Source: a virus. Taken from it: a stretch of 23,419 nt of DNA. The translations under genes were made by a program, and so were the position numbers. Under the pieces are notes generated by a model. The model was not told where the DNA came from. It saw only the letters and a program-made list of their open reading frames with translations, and did no database searches. Each line of letters starts with the position of its first letter. Position 1 is the stretch's first letter. The stretch lies in IMG/VR virus record IMGVR_UViG_3300030108_004864, positions 1 through 23,419 of that record. One strand, 5' to 3'. This document shows, piece by piece, positions 1 through 7,179 of the stretch.

Positions 1-2191
1 CTTTACCAGTAGCACCTTCTCTTTTTGAAGCTGTTTGATTTATTAAACTTTTACTTAGTTTTCCAGTTTTAACACTTGTTGAATATTCTCTTAAAAAACT
101 CTCAACACCTTCAACTGTTTCAAAATCTATTTTTTCAAAACCAAAAAATCTAAGTGCGGGTAATATTAATTCTTTAAATTTTTCAAGTGCACTTTTATTT
201 AGTGTTATTTCTTTTGCTTGTATTGCTTCTGATAGCTGTGTTATATATTCATCTGGATTAGCGTCTAAATATGCAACAGTATCACCTTCTTTAACGCCTA
301 ATCTTTTTGCTATTTCTTTATTTGCTTTAAATGTTTTTCCTTCATAAGGTTTTAATCTTTTGCTTAAAACATCACCATATTTATTTTTTATATCATTAAT
401 TAAATCTTGACTTATTTTACCTTGTCTAACAGCTTTTCTAAGTATACCATGTAAAAGCTCATGATTACCAACAGTAACATTATTTGTCTCTATCGCTTTT
501 TGTCTATTAATTACTATTTCACCAGTATCTTCATTAACATAACCAGCTGCTTCAAGATCTTTTAAATCTTGTTCATTTGTAATATTGTTATCTTTAATAT
601 ACTTGTCTATAGCAGCTTGGTCTTTTAACTCGTTAACCTCTAAATCATAAAAACGAGCATATTTTTTAGCAAAAGCAATGTCTCCTTTTAATTGTATTTC
701 TGTAAACCCTTTATCAGCAGCAGCCATAGTGTCACCAGCAGTTATACCTTCTACACCTTCTAAAATGTCATTTATTTCTTTTTCTGTATTTTTTAATTTA
801 TTTTTTGTTTCTAAAAGTTGGTTTTCACCTTGCTCTTTAAGTTGAAATCTTAAATTTAATCTTTTATATTCTAAATCTATAATTTTATTTCTTTTTTCTT
901 TAGATATAGAAGGATCTAAATTTTTATCTATAGTAGCTCTTTGTTGCGCAAGTTTAACTTTGTTTTCAAGACTAACATCGTTTTCAATTTTAATATCTAA
1001 CTCAGCTAATTGTTCACTAGTTATATCGTTGTTTTCTATGTAGTCTAATACAGATTGTCTTTTTACTTTTCTACCGTCTATTTCATAGGAAGGTCTATTA
1101 ATAGTTAAATCAACAGCAGCAACACTAGCATCTATAGGGCCAGAAACAACCGAACCAGAAAGGCCTTCTAAAATAACATCTACACCTGTAGCTTCTTTAC
1201 CAGCTGCTTTAGCACCTAAAAATTCACCTAAACCACCACCAACAGCTTCAATAGGTGTTGTTATAGCTGTTTGTGCTGTTGTTTTAGCAATTCTACCTGC
1301 TGTTGTAGAAACATCACCTATAGCTTTACCAACAACACCAGCGCCTTTAACACCTATTAAACTTGTTAAACCTTCTACAGCACCTATAGTAGCACCTCTT
1401 TTTCTAGCTTTTGCTTTTATTCTTTTTCTTATAGTATCATCAGCTAGTATTTTTCTTATAGAGTCTGGATTAAAATCTAAATTAGCAGCTTCTATTTCTT
1501 CTTGAAGTAATTCGTTGAAAGTATTTATAGTTTCTAATCCGTAATTCATAGATCCAAATAAACCAACAAAAGCTCCAGGTATAGCTCCAATACCACCAAC
1601 AGCAAAACCACCAGCAGCAGTAGTTACAGTAGGAGCAATAGCTTCTTTTGCAAGTTCTTTATTAGCCATTGATCTAAAACTTTGTATTGCAGATTGAGCA
1701 AAACCTTTAATATTACCAGTTTCTTTTATAGCATTAATAGTAGACATAGCCCAGTTTTCACCTTTAGAGTTGTATTTTTGAAAAGCAGTGGTGAATTTAT
1801 TAAGCTCTTCCATTTCAGCTGCTGAAGCTTGAGATTGTTGTATTAATGATATATAAGCTTTTAACTGATCATCTGATAGACTCGCTACTTCAGTAGAACT
1901 ACTTACATCAAAAATAGCATCTGCATCATCATATAAATCAGCATTTACTCTACCTGCTTGTAAAGCTTGCTCAAACCAGCCTACTGATTCCGATGAACCA
2001 TCTTCCAATTGCGACCCCATACTTTTTTGGCTCATCGTCGGGTCTTCCGTCGAGCCTTTTTCTTTTCCCCTTTTTAAAGTTAAAGGTTTTATTTTTAAAT
2101 ATTCTTCAAGCGATTTACCTTCTTGACTAGCGTAAATTTTTAACTCGTCTTCAGTATATGTAAAACCGTTTTCGTGTTGATATAAATTCAT
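1..2191 (-). CDS. Large presumed internal virion protein with HELLH zinc-peptidase-like motif (partial at left edge)
   Basis: The frame starting at the ATG at 2189-2191 is open for 730 codons to the left edge with no stop; I read the full frame. The N-terminus (NGFTYTEDELKIYASQEGKS, then LEEYLKIKPL) and the block MSQKSMGSQLEDGSSES resemble, from memory, the start of large internal proteins of crAss-like and marine phages. Residues 183-213 form a Gly/Ala-rich hydrophobic stretch (TTAAAGGFAVGGIGAIPGAF), and a second Gly-rich helical stretch follows (about 250-340), both plausible for membrane insertion. A long charged helical region comes next (about 370-480). Residues 577-581 (bases 449-463) read HELLH within VTVGNHELLHGILRKAV, the HExxH zinc-metallopeptidase pattern. 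The protein may be ejected with the DNA and cut cell-wall or host proteins; this is inference. The C-terminus is missing. Confidence 0.8.
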   Translation of the reverse strand, partial: MNLYQHENGFTYTEDELKIYASQEGKSLEEYLKIKPLTLKRGKEKGSTEDPTMSQKSMGSQLEDGSSESVGWFEQALQAGRVNADLYDDADAIFDVSSSTEVASLSDDQLKAYISLIQQSQASAAEMEELNKFTTAFQKYNSKGENWAMSTINAIKETGNIKGFAQSAIQSFRSMANKELAKEAIAPTVTTAAGGFAVGGIGAIPGAFVGLFGSMNYGLETINTFNELLQEEIEAANLDFNPDSIRKILADDTIRKRIKAKARKRGATIGAVEGLTSLIGVKGAGVVGKAIGDVSTTAGRIAKTTAQTAITTPIEAVGGGLGEFLGAKAAGKEATGVDVILEGLSGSVVSGPIDASVAAVDLTINRPSYEIDGRKVKRQSVLDYIENNDITSEQLAELDIKIENDVSLENKVKLAQQRATIDKNLDPSISKEKRNKIIDLEYKRLNLRFQLKEQGENQLLETKNKLKNTEKEINDILEGVEGITAGDTMAAADKGFTEIQLKGDIAFAKKYARFYDLEVNELKDQAAIDKYIKDNNITNEQDLKDLEAAGYVNEDTGEIVINRQKAIETNNVTVGNHELLHGILRKAVRQGKISQDLINDIKNKYGDVLSKRLKPYEGKTFKANKEIAKRLGVKEGDTVAYLDANPDEYITQLSEAIQAKEITLNKSALEKFKELILPALRFFGFEKIDFETVEGVESFLREYSTSVKTGKLSKSLINQTASKREGATGK

Positions 2192-2201
2192 ATTATTTTT
2201 T

Positions 2202-4178
2202 TTATGGTCTTGGTTTAGAAAGCATTAATCCTTTAAATTCTGGCATATTAAATAAAGCATCTAAGTCTTCAATAGCTTTTCTTCTTCTTTGCAAACTACC
2301 ACCTGTTTTTATTTCTATTACTTTGCCATTTATAACAACAGGTTTAATACGATATCCATCTGGTCCTGTAAAACTTGTTTTATCTCCTTGATCTGCTAAT
2401 TGATAAAGCATTACACTTTCTCTAGTAAAATCTCCACCACCTCTTTCAAAACTAATACCTTCGCTTCTTCCCATTTGAGTAGTATAAAAAACATAACCTT
2501 TTGGATTAGACTTGTCTCTAATAGGTGGTAAAAACTGATTAATTTTATCAGCAACATTATTATCATCAAGATTCATTGTGTCAATATCAATGCTTGCTAT
2601 ATTTGTACTATAATCACCCTCTATCCTAGTTTCTCGAGATTTAGTTACGCCACCAAGCTCAATTCTTTCTTCAACTACAGTTTGTAAATTTCTAAATCTA
2701 GAATCATTAGTAAATTTTGCAGCTAAATTAGAGCCAGATCCAATAAACTGAACAGATTTAGGCGTGTCACCTTCTTCATAGTTTTCATACCATCCACTTA
2801 CACCATCAATAGTTTTATAAGAGTATTTATTTTGTTGTTTAGTTAATGGATCTACTTCTTCAAACTCAATACCATCTCTTATAGCGGTGTAAAGAGACTC
2901 AGCTGAACTACCTGTTATTATTTGCTTGTTGTGTAACATTACGCCTTTACCTTTAGAGTAAAAATCAAGATCAGTATCATCATCTTTAGTTCCAGATTTT
3001 TTATTTTTTTGTTTAGCTCCAAACTCATAAGCTTCTTCTGTTCTTTTTACTACAAAATCTGTAAATAATTTTTTAGCCATAGGGCCTTCACCTGTTAATA
3101 TTGAGTTTTGAAAAAGTACGTATTGATCGTTTATTTCTTGTTGACTTATACTACCATCTTTATTAGCGTCTAAATCTTCACTTAAAGCGTCTGCTTTAAT
3201 TTCTTTTTTTCCTGTTTCTTTATTAATAGTTGTGTTAGCAATATCTTCTAACATTAAAGTAAAATATTTTGAACTAAGCTCTGTTTGGTTAGGACCTGTT
3301 AATTCATCAAAAAAAGATGTACCTGAATGACCAAACTTAGAACGCATTGCTCTTCTTAATCCAGGAACATTTTTAGTTATATTATCTATAGAGGTTAATA
3401 ATTTACCTCTATTATATTTATCTAAAGTTCCACCATATGTAGCACCGTAAAGCTCTGCATTGTTAGTTATTGCGCTTAAAGTTGTACCCATAACATTGTC
3501 TACATCTTTAGCTGAATCTTTTATAAGCGTTTTAAAAGTAGATAAACTCATTGTTTTACCAGGTATTGCAGTCCCATCTTCTTTATGTAGCGTGTACATT
3601 AACTCGCCAGTTTTTGAGTCACGAGTAACTTTAGCTATATTTCCTTCGCTTGTAACTTTATTATTTGTATTACTAGCTATTATAGCGTTAACAAACTCAA
3701 CATCACCTCCCATTAAATCGTAATCTAACAAACCATTTTTAGAGGCTAAAGAAGCTTCTTCTAAAGATTCACCCCAACCATCTATTTCTGCAAATAGTTT
3801 ACTTCTTTTAGCAAGAAGTTGACTTCTTTTTCTTCTAGTTTCTCTATCACCAAACTTACCACCAAAACTACCAAGTGCTTTTAACTCGTCTTTTATATTG
3901 TAAAGTTCATCAACAAGCTCTTCAGTTCCACCAGCATCATATACTCTTTGTGCTTGATCAGAATATACTTCTGCATTTTTTTGTAACTCAGCACCTACTA
4001 GAGCTATAGTACCAGATATTTGACCCCAAGCTTCAGCTGCAGCTTCTTGAGATTTAGCATAACTATCAGCTACACTTTGAAATGTATCACTATAATCTTT
4101 TGGAGAAGTAGCTAAACCAGCTCTTGTTGCTGCTGTTACTATCGTTGAATCTGCCCCTTGTGTTAATTTTATTGCCAT
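2202..4178 (-). CDS. Presumed internal (cargo/ejection) virion protein with an EF-hand-like loop
   Basis: The 658-residue protein is not assignable to a named family. Residues 28-150 are mainly helical and charged (DTFQSVADSYAKSQEAAAEA; KNAEVYSDQAQRVYDAGG; RRKRSQLLAKRSKLFAEI). The middle is mixed helix and strand. A canonical 12-residue EF-hand loop, DANKDGSISQQE, occupies residues 337-348 (bases 3135-3170) with Asp1, Asn3, Asp5, Gly6, Ile8 and Glu12 all in place. The C-terminal third is beta-leaning (WYENYEEGDTPKSVQFIGSG; GYVFYTTQMGRSEGISFERG) and ends with a basic helix (SLQRRRKAIEDLDALFNMPE). Flanking genes look like ejection proteins, so I infer that it is packaged in the particle. The start MAIKLTQGADST follows TTGCC-free A/T sequence without a Shine-Dalgarno site. 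A tail-associated role is the alternative. Confidence 0.72.
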   Translation of the reverse strand: MAIKLTQGADSTIVTAATRAGLATSPKDYSDTFQSVADSYAKSQEAAAEAWGQISGTIALVGAELQKNAEVYSDQAQRVYDAGGTEELVDELYNIKDELKALGSFGGKFGDRETRRKRSQLLAKRSKLFAEIDGWGESLEEASLASKNGLLDYDLMGGDVEFVNAIIASNTNNKVTSEGNIAKVTRDSKTGELMYTLHKEDGTAIPGKTMSLSTFKTLIKDSAKDVDNVMGTTLSAITNNAELYGATYGGTLDKYNRGKLLTSIDNITKNVPGLRRAMRSKFGHSGTSFFDELTGPNQTELSSKYFTLMLEDIANTTINKETGKKEIKADALSEDLDANKDGSISQQEINDQYVLFQNSILTGEGPMAKKLFTDFVVKRTEEAYEFGAKQKNKKSGTKDDDTDLDFYSKGKGVMLHNKQIITGSSAESLYTAIRDGIEFEEVDPLTKQQNKYSYKTIDGVSGWYENYEEGDTPKSVQFIGSGSNLAAKFTNDSRFRNLQTVVEERIELGGVTKSRETRIEGDYSTNIASIDIDTMNLDDNNVADKINQFLPPIRDKSNPKGYVFYTTQMGRSEGISFERGGGDFTRESVMLYQLADQGDKTSFTGPDGYRIKPVVINGKVIEIKTGGSLQRRRKAIEDLDALFNMPEFKGLMLSKPRP

Positions 4179-4188
4179 ATTTTTTATT

Positions 4189-5007
4189 TTACTGTAACAT
4201 CATACCTAAACTACCACCACCTAAAGCCATACCAGCCGCACCTACTATAGAAGAAAACATTTGTGCACCTGCTGCTGCTTGCGCTCCATACATTTGTGAC
4301 TGCATACCTAAAGAAGACATTTGATTAGCCATAGCTTGTTGTTCAGCTTGATTAGCACCAGCTAATAAACCATAGTCAATACCTAATAACGTAGACTCTC
4401 TACCAAACTGAGCTTGTTGAACAGCTGCAGCACCTTGTTGTCTTAAAACGTCAGCTTTAAAACCTCCTTGCGCTCTTAAACGTTCAGCTGATACACCTAA
4501 AGCTCTAGCTCTTTCAGCACCAGCTAACTCCATTTGTTGAACTTGTTGAGCACCTCTTGCAGCTAATCTTTGATTCATAGCTTCTTGTTGACCTATATTA
4601 GCAGATATTTGTTGCGCTTGTACTGCACCTTGATTAGCTAACACTTGTGCTAAACTAGCTATACCAGTACTACCAGCAGCTTGTCTTAAATTAGAAAGTA
4701 TATTAGCTCTTTGTCTTTCACCTTGTTCAGCTTGAAACTCAGCTTGCCTCATATTAACTGTTAAGTCTTCATAAGGATTTTCTATACCTTCATATAAATT
4801 TTCAAACTCTGTTTTTAAATCTTCATACGGATTTTTAATATCAGCAAAAGGATTTTCAAACTGAAAACTTTTAAATTGTTCTTTTTGCTGATCTAATATA
4901 GCCTGTTGCTCTTCTTGTCTTCCTTGAAAATACTCAAATTGCTCTTGAGCCATTTGGTTCATTTCACGCATAGTTGCAGCTTGTCGTCTTCTTGCTCTTT
5001 TACCCAT
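4189..5007 (-). CDS. Presumed internal (ejection/cargo) virion protein with NPYEDL-type repeats
   Basis: The 272-residue protein begins with a basic end (MGKRARRRQ) and a Gln/Glu-rich helix (residues 12-48). Next is a short repeat region with four related units at 51, 58, 69 and 76: ENPFADI, KNPYEDL, ENLYEGI and ENPYEDL. Residues 85-240 are Ala/Gln-rich helix (GSTGIASLAQVLANQGAVQA; SANIGQQEAMNQRLAARGAQ), and the end (about 245-272) is Gly/Ala/Met-rich and hydrophobic (MFSSIVGAAGMALGGGSLGM). Long Ala/Gln helices with a membrane-compatible end match small ejection proteins such as T7 gp14 in style, though I cannot claim homology. I recall proteins with the same NPY repeats in marine podovirus-like contigs. 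It is followed 10 bases later by another presumed internal protein. It may line a trans-envelope DNA channel during injection. Confidence 0.72.
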   Translation of the reverse strand: MGKRARRRQAATMREMNQMAQEQFEYFQGRQEEQQAILDQQKEQFKSFQFENPFADIKNPYEDLKTEFENLYEGIENPYEDLTVNMRQAEFQAEQGERQRANILSNLRQAAGSTGIASLAQVLANQGAVQAQQISANIGQQEAMNQRLAARGAQQVQQMELAGAERARALGVSAERLRAQGGFKADVLRQQGAAAVQQAQFGRESTLLGIDYGLLAGANQAEQQAMANQMSSLGMQSQMYGAQAAAGAQMFSSIVGAAGMALGGGSLGMMLQ

Positions 5008-5008
5008 A

Positions 5009-5437
5009 TTATTGTTTGTTTATTAAATATTTAAAACCTTCGTATTTTACTGGTATCATAATCCAGTCTAAACTATCGTGTATGTTAGACATGTGAACAT
5101 CACCACATACTGTAAAAAGTTGCATAATACCGTATTTTTTAGCTTCTTTTTCTACTTTTTTTATTAATAGTTTAATTATATCTCTTCTATCTTTTTCTTT
5201 ATACTTTGGATTAGACACTAAATAAGTAGTCCAACCAACAGTTTTTGGTTCCATTATAAATAAAAAATAACAAGCTATAGGTATGTTATCTTTTTCTATA
5301 ACAAAACATCTTTCATCTTTCGGTAAAAACGCTCTAGGCACTGGACCTTGACCGTTTCTCCACCACCATTCCCACCACTCACAACACATTTCATAATCTC
5401 CTTGATGGAAAGATCTAACGTTTATATTATCATGCAT
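5009..5437 (-). CDS. GNAT-like (N-acetyltransferase fold) protein
   Basis: The 142-residue protein has the size and order of a GNAT domain: a beta start (INVRSFHQGDYEMCCEWWEW), a strand pair (CFVIEKDNIPIACYFLFIME), a core strand followed by a helix (VGWTTYLVSNPKYKEKDRRD; IIKLLIKKVEKEAKKYGI), a further strand (MQLFTVCGDVHM) and a final strand pair (WIMIPVKYEGFKYLINK). The Trp-rich helix WWEWWW (residues 21-26) is striking. The usual acetyl-CoA loop (R/Q-x-x-G-x-G/A) is not evident where expected after VSNP, so catalysis is doubtful. Small GNAT-like genes of this kind occur, to my memory, among structural genes of crAss-like and marine phages. The role could be modification of a virion or host protein, or a non-catalytic structural one. 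Its stop is one base from the next ATG, so it is coupled to the downstream ejection-protein gene. Confidence 0.7.
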   Translation of the reverse strand: MHDNINVRSFHQGDYEMCCEWWEWWWRNGQGPVPRAFLPKDERCFVIEKDNIPIACYFLFIMEPKTVGWTTYLVSNPKYKEKDRRDIIKLLIKKVEKEAKKYGIMQLFTVCGDVHMSNIHDSLDWIMIPVKYEGFKYLINKQ

Positions 5438-5481
5438 TTAATTATATTTAAGTGTACTTATATAGTCACACTTTTTACTAT

Positions 5482-5817
5482 TTATTTACTACTAGGTGAT
5501 ATTTCAGAGCCTATAGCAAATAATTCAGCGTGTTTTAAAGAATTGTTTTTTAACTGTATTTCTGCATAATAACCTAATAAACTAGTGTTGTTAACTATTC
5601 TATTTTTTCTAAACATTAAAAAACTTCCTGCACTAGGTACTGATTGCTCATTGGCTATTGCAATAGTGTTTTCACTCATACCAGTTATTTCACCTACTAA
5701 CTGAGGATTAGAAGCTACCTGTTGGCTACCTACACCAGTAGTATTAGTGAAAAAAACTAAATCACCTATTTGTAAAGAAACGTTTGTTGTAGTATTTATT
5801 TCTATTATTATTGACAT
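5482..5817 (-). CDS. Small beta-barrel-like presumed virion protein
   Basis: The 111-residue protein reads as a small beta barrel: MSIIIEINTTTNVSL, then QIGDLVFFTNTTGVGSQQV, LVGEITGMSENTIAIANEQ, FLMFRKNRIVNN, GYYAEIQLKNNSLKHAELFA and a polar end (IGSEISPSSK). I recall similar short proteins in the structural regions of marine phage metagenomic contigs, without a known function. The ending GYYAEIQLKNNS followed by AELFAIGSE is the most distinctive part. Its IGD-V--F/V pattern resembles the inserted segment of the capsid protein in this window, so a decoration or vertex role is conceivable. It shares the operon with the beta-rich gene 11 bases upstream; 44 bases separate it from the GNAT-like gene downstream. 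Confidence 0.78.
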   Translation of the reverse strand: MSIIIEINTTTNVSLQIGDLVFFTNTTGVGSQQVASNPQLVGEITGMSENTIAIANEQSVPSAGSFLMFRKNRIVNNTSLLGYYAEIQLKNNSLKHAELFAIGSEISPSSK

Positions 5818-5828
5818 ATTTTATTGTT

Positions 5829-7169
5829 TTATGATGCTGCACCTACAGTAATAAAGTCATCTAAATTTAAGTTTATAGTTCTATTAGAAGAAGGATGTTT
5901 TAAAACAGCTACATCAGCTTCAATTACAACAATATTATCAGTATTGTTAAAATTTATTTCAGTACCTGCTAACACACCTGTTTGATCTAATTGAACTGTA
6001 ACACTTCCAGCAGTAGAAGAAGCACTAACAGACTGAACAGTGTTTGCTGCAGAGTTATTTACGTTTAAACCACTTATAGTAGCGTGACCTCCTCCCATAA
6101 CACCGTAAGTACCATTTAAATCTACTGTTGCATTAGTAGGACTTGTTCTAACCGTTTTTATAAATTTACCATTGTTAAACAGTCTTACATTAAAACTTTT
6201 AAAATCTAAGCTCATTTGTAAATCAGAGTTGTAACTAATAAACTTACCAAGAGCTCTTATTGTTAGTGTTATACCGTCAGCAAACTCTTGTATTGTAGAT
6301 ATTGTAATAGTATTAGTAACTTCATCTATACCTAAAATTTGAGGAGTACCCTCTAAACTACCACTACTAACACCTACTATATGCATACCTGTACTTATAT
6401 CTGTTAAGCTACTTAAAATAAACTCAGTACCAGTTGCACCTCCAGTTGTAACAGTTTTTTCAAAAAACCAAGAATTTGAAGTAAATACAGCTTGAGAATT
6501 ATTAGTTCCAGCTGTAGGGCTTGTAAGCCTAAGACCAAACCCATGACTATCATTTTCTACATTACGAACCATCCATCTAATTTTAACTATATTTGTAGTA
6601 GTATTTCCTGCTGCAGCTACAACTTCTGTTTTTGAAGCGTATAGTATTTCACCTCCTGGAGCAGAAGTACTAAAAGCTTGATAATTACTAGTGTTTGACG
6701 TTGACGGTGAAAAAGTTAAAGTAACATTAGAAGACTGATTTATGCTTCTTATATAAATATTTTGTCCATGAACACCAGCTGATTTATTAAAAGTTGTTTT
6801 TGAACTAGGCTCGGCATATGCTGTTATAATATATTGACCAGTGTAAGAACCTGGAAATTTTATAAAAGTACTAAATGTTTTACCTTTTAAAACAGCTTTT
6901 AAAGTTGTATTTTTATTAAAAGAACTTACAAAAGTATTTGTTGTAAAATCATAAAATTTATCAACAACACTCGCGGATTCAGATTTTTGAACAATATTAA
7001 TATTAAAAGAAGCACCTCTTTCTCCTTTTATTAAAAACCTTCTATTACTACCAGAAGATTGTATTTCAGAAGTATTTATTTCAAAACTATTTACTTTAAA
7101 ACTTTCAAAATCAGTTATAGTAGCGTTTTCATCTAAATTAATATTGTTGTGATATGAATTATGTGCCAT
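5829..7169 (-). CDS. Beta-rich presumed virion/tail protein, function unknown
   Basis: The 446-residue protein has no recognised family. It is rich in Asn, Ser and Thr with alternating hydrophobic strands throughout (RRFLIKGERGASFNINIVQK; STFIKFPGSYTGQYIITAYA; NIYIRSINQSSNVTLTFSP; GTPQILGIDEVTNTITIS; SVTVQLDQTGVLAGTEI). This pattern fits a chain of beta-sandwich domains such as occur in tail, fibre or capsid-decoration proteins. It has no signal peptide, membrane segment or catalytic motif. It lies 10 bases after the muzzle stop and 11 bases before the next small beta protein, so it probably belongs to the same tail-assembly operon. A tail-fibre, tail-hub or capsid-associated role are all possible. 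The start MAHNSYHNN is the first ATG after the upstream stop. Confidence 0.8.
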   Translation of the reverse strand: MAHNSYHNNINLDENATITDFESFKVNSFEINTSEIQSSGSNRRFLIKGERGASFNINIVQKSESASVVDKFYDFTTNTFVSSFNKNTTLKAVLKGKTFSTFIKFPGSYTGQYIITAYAEPSSKTTFNKSAGVHGQNIYIRSINQSSNVTLTFSPSTSNTSNYQAFSTSAPGGEILYASKTEVVAAAGNTTTNIVKIRWMVRNVENDSHGFGLRLTSPTAGTNNSQAVFTSNSWFFEKTVTTGGATGTEFILSSLTDISTGMHIVGVSSGSLEGTPQILGIDEVTNTITISTIQEFADGITLTIRALGKFISYNSDLQMSLDFKSFNVRLFNNGKFIKTVRTSPTNATVDLNGTYGVMGGGHATISGLNVNNSAANTVQSVSASSTAGSVTVQLDQTGVLAGTEINFNNTDNIVVIEADVAVLKHPSSNRTINLNLDDFITVGAAS

Positions 7170-7179
7170 GTTTTATATT

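Noticed and set aside
2029-2056. GC-richer patch with ggctc/gagcc arms
   Set aside because: It lies within the coding sequence of the left-edge protein, in a block (MSQKSMGSQLEDGSS) that looks conserved at protein level, and the stem is only five pairs with a poor interior.
3460-3723. Hydrophobic plus-strand frame resembling a small membrane protein
   Set aside because: It is the antisense of the EF-hand protein gene. Leu/Val/Ser-rich antisense translations arise from Lys/Asn/Thr/Asp-rich sense codons. Other plus-strand frames in the window were rejected on the same ground.
5450-5473. Inverted repeat aagtgt ... acactt in the 44-base gap before the GNAT-like gene
   Set aside because: Only six pairs (seven with a G-U) around a ten to twelve base loop in AT-rich DNA; too weak to call a terminator or operator, though it is the only structure in that gap.
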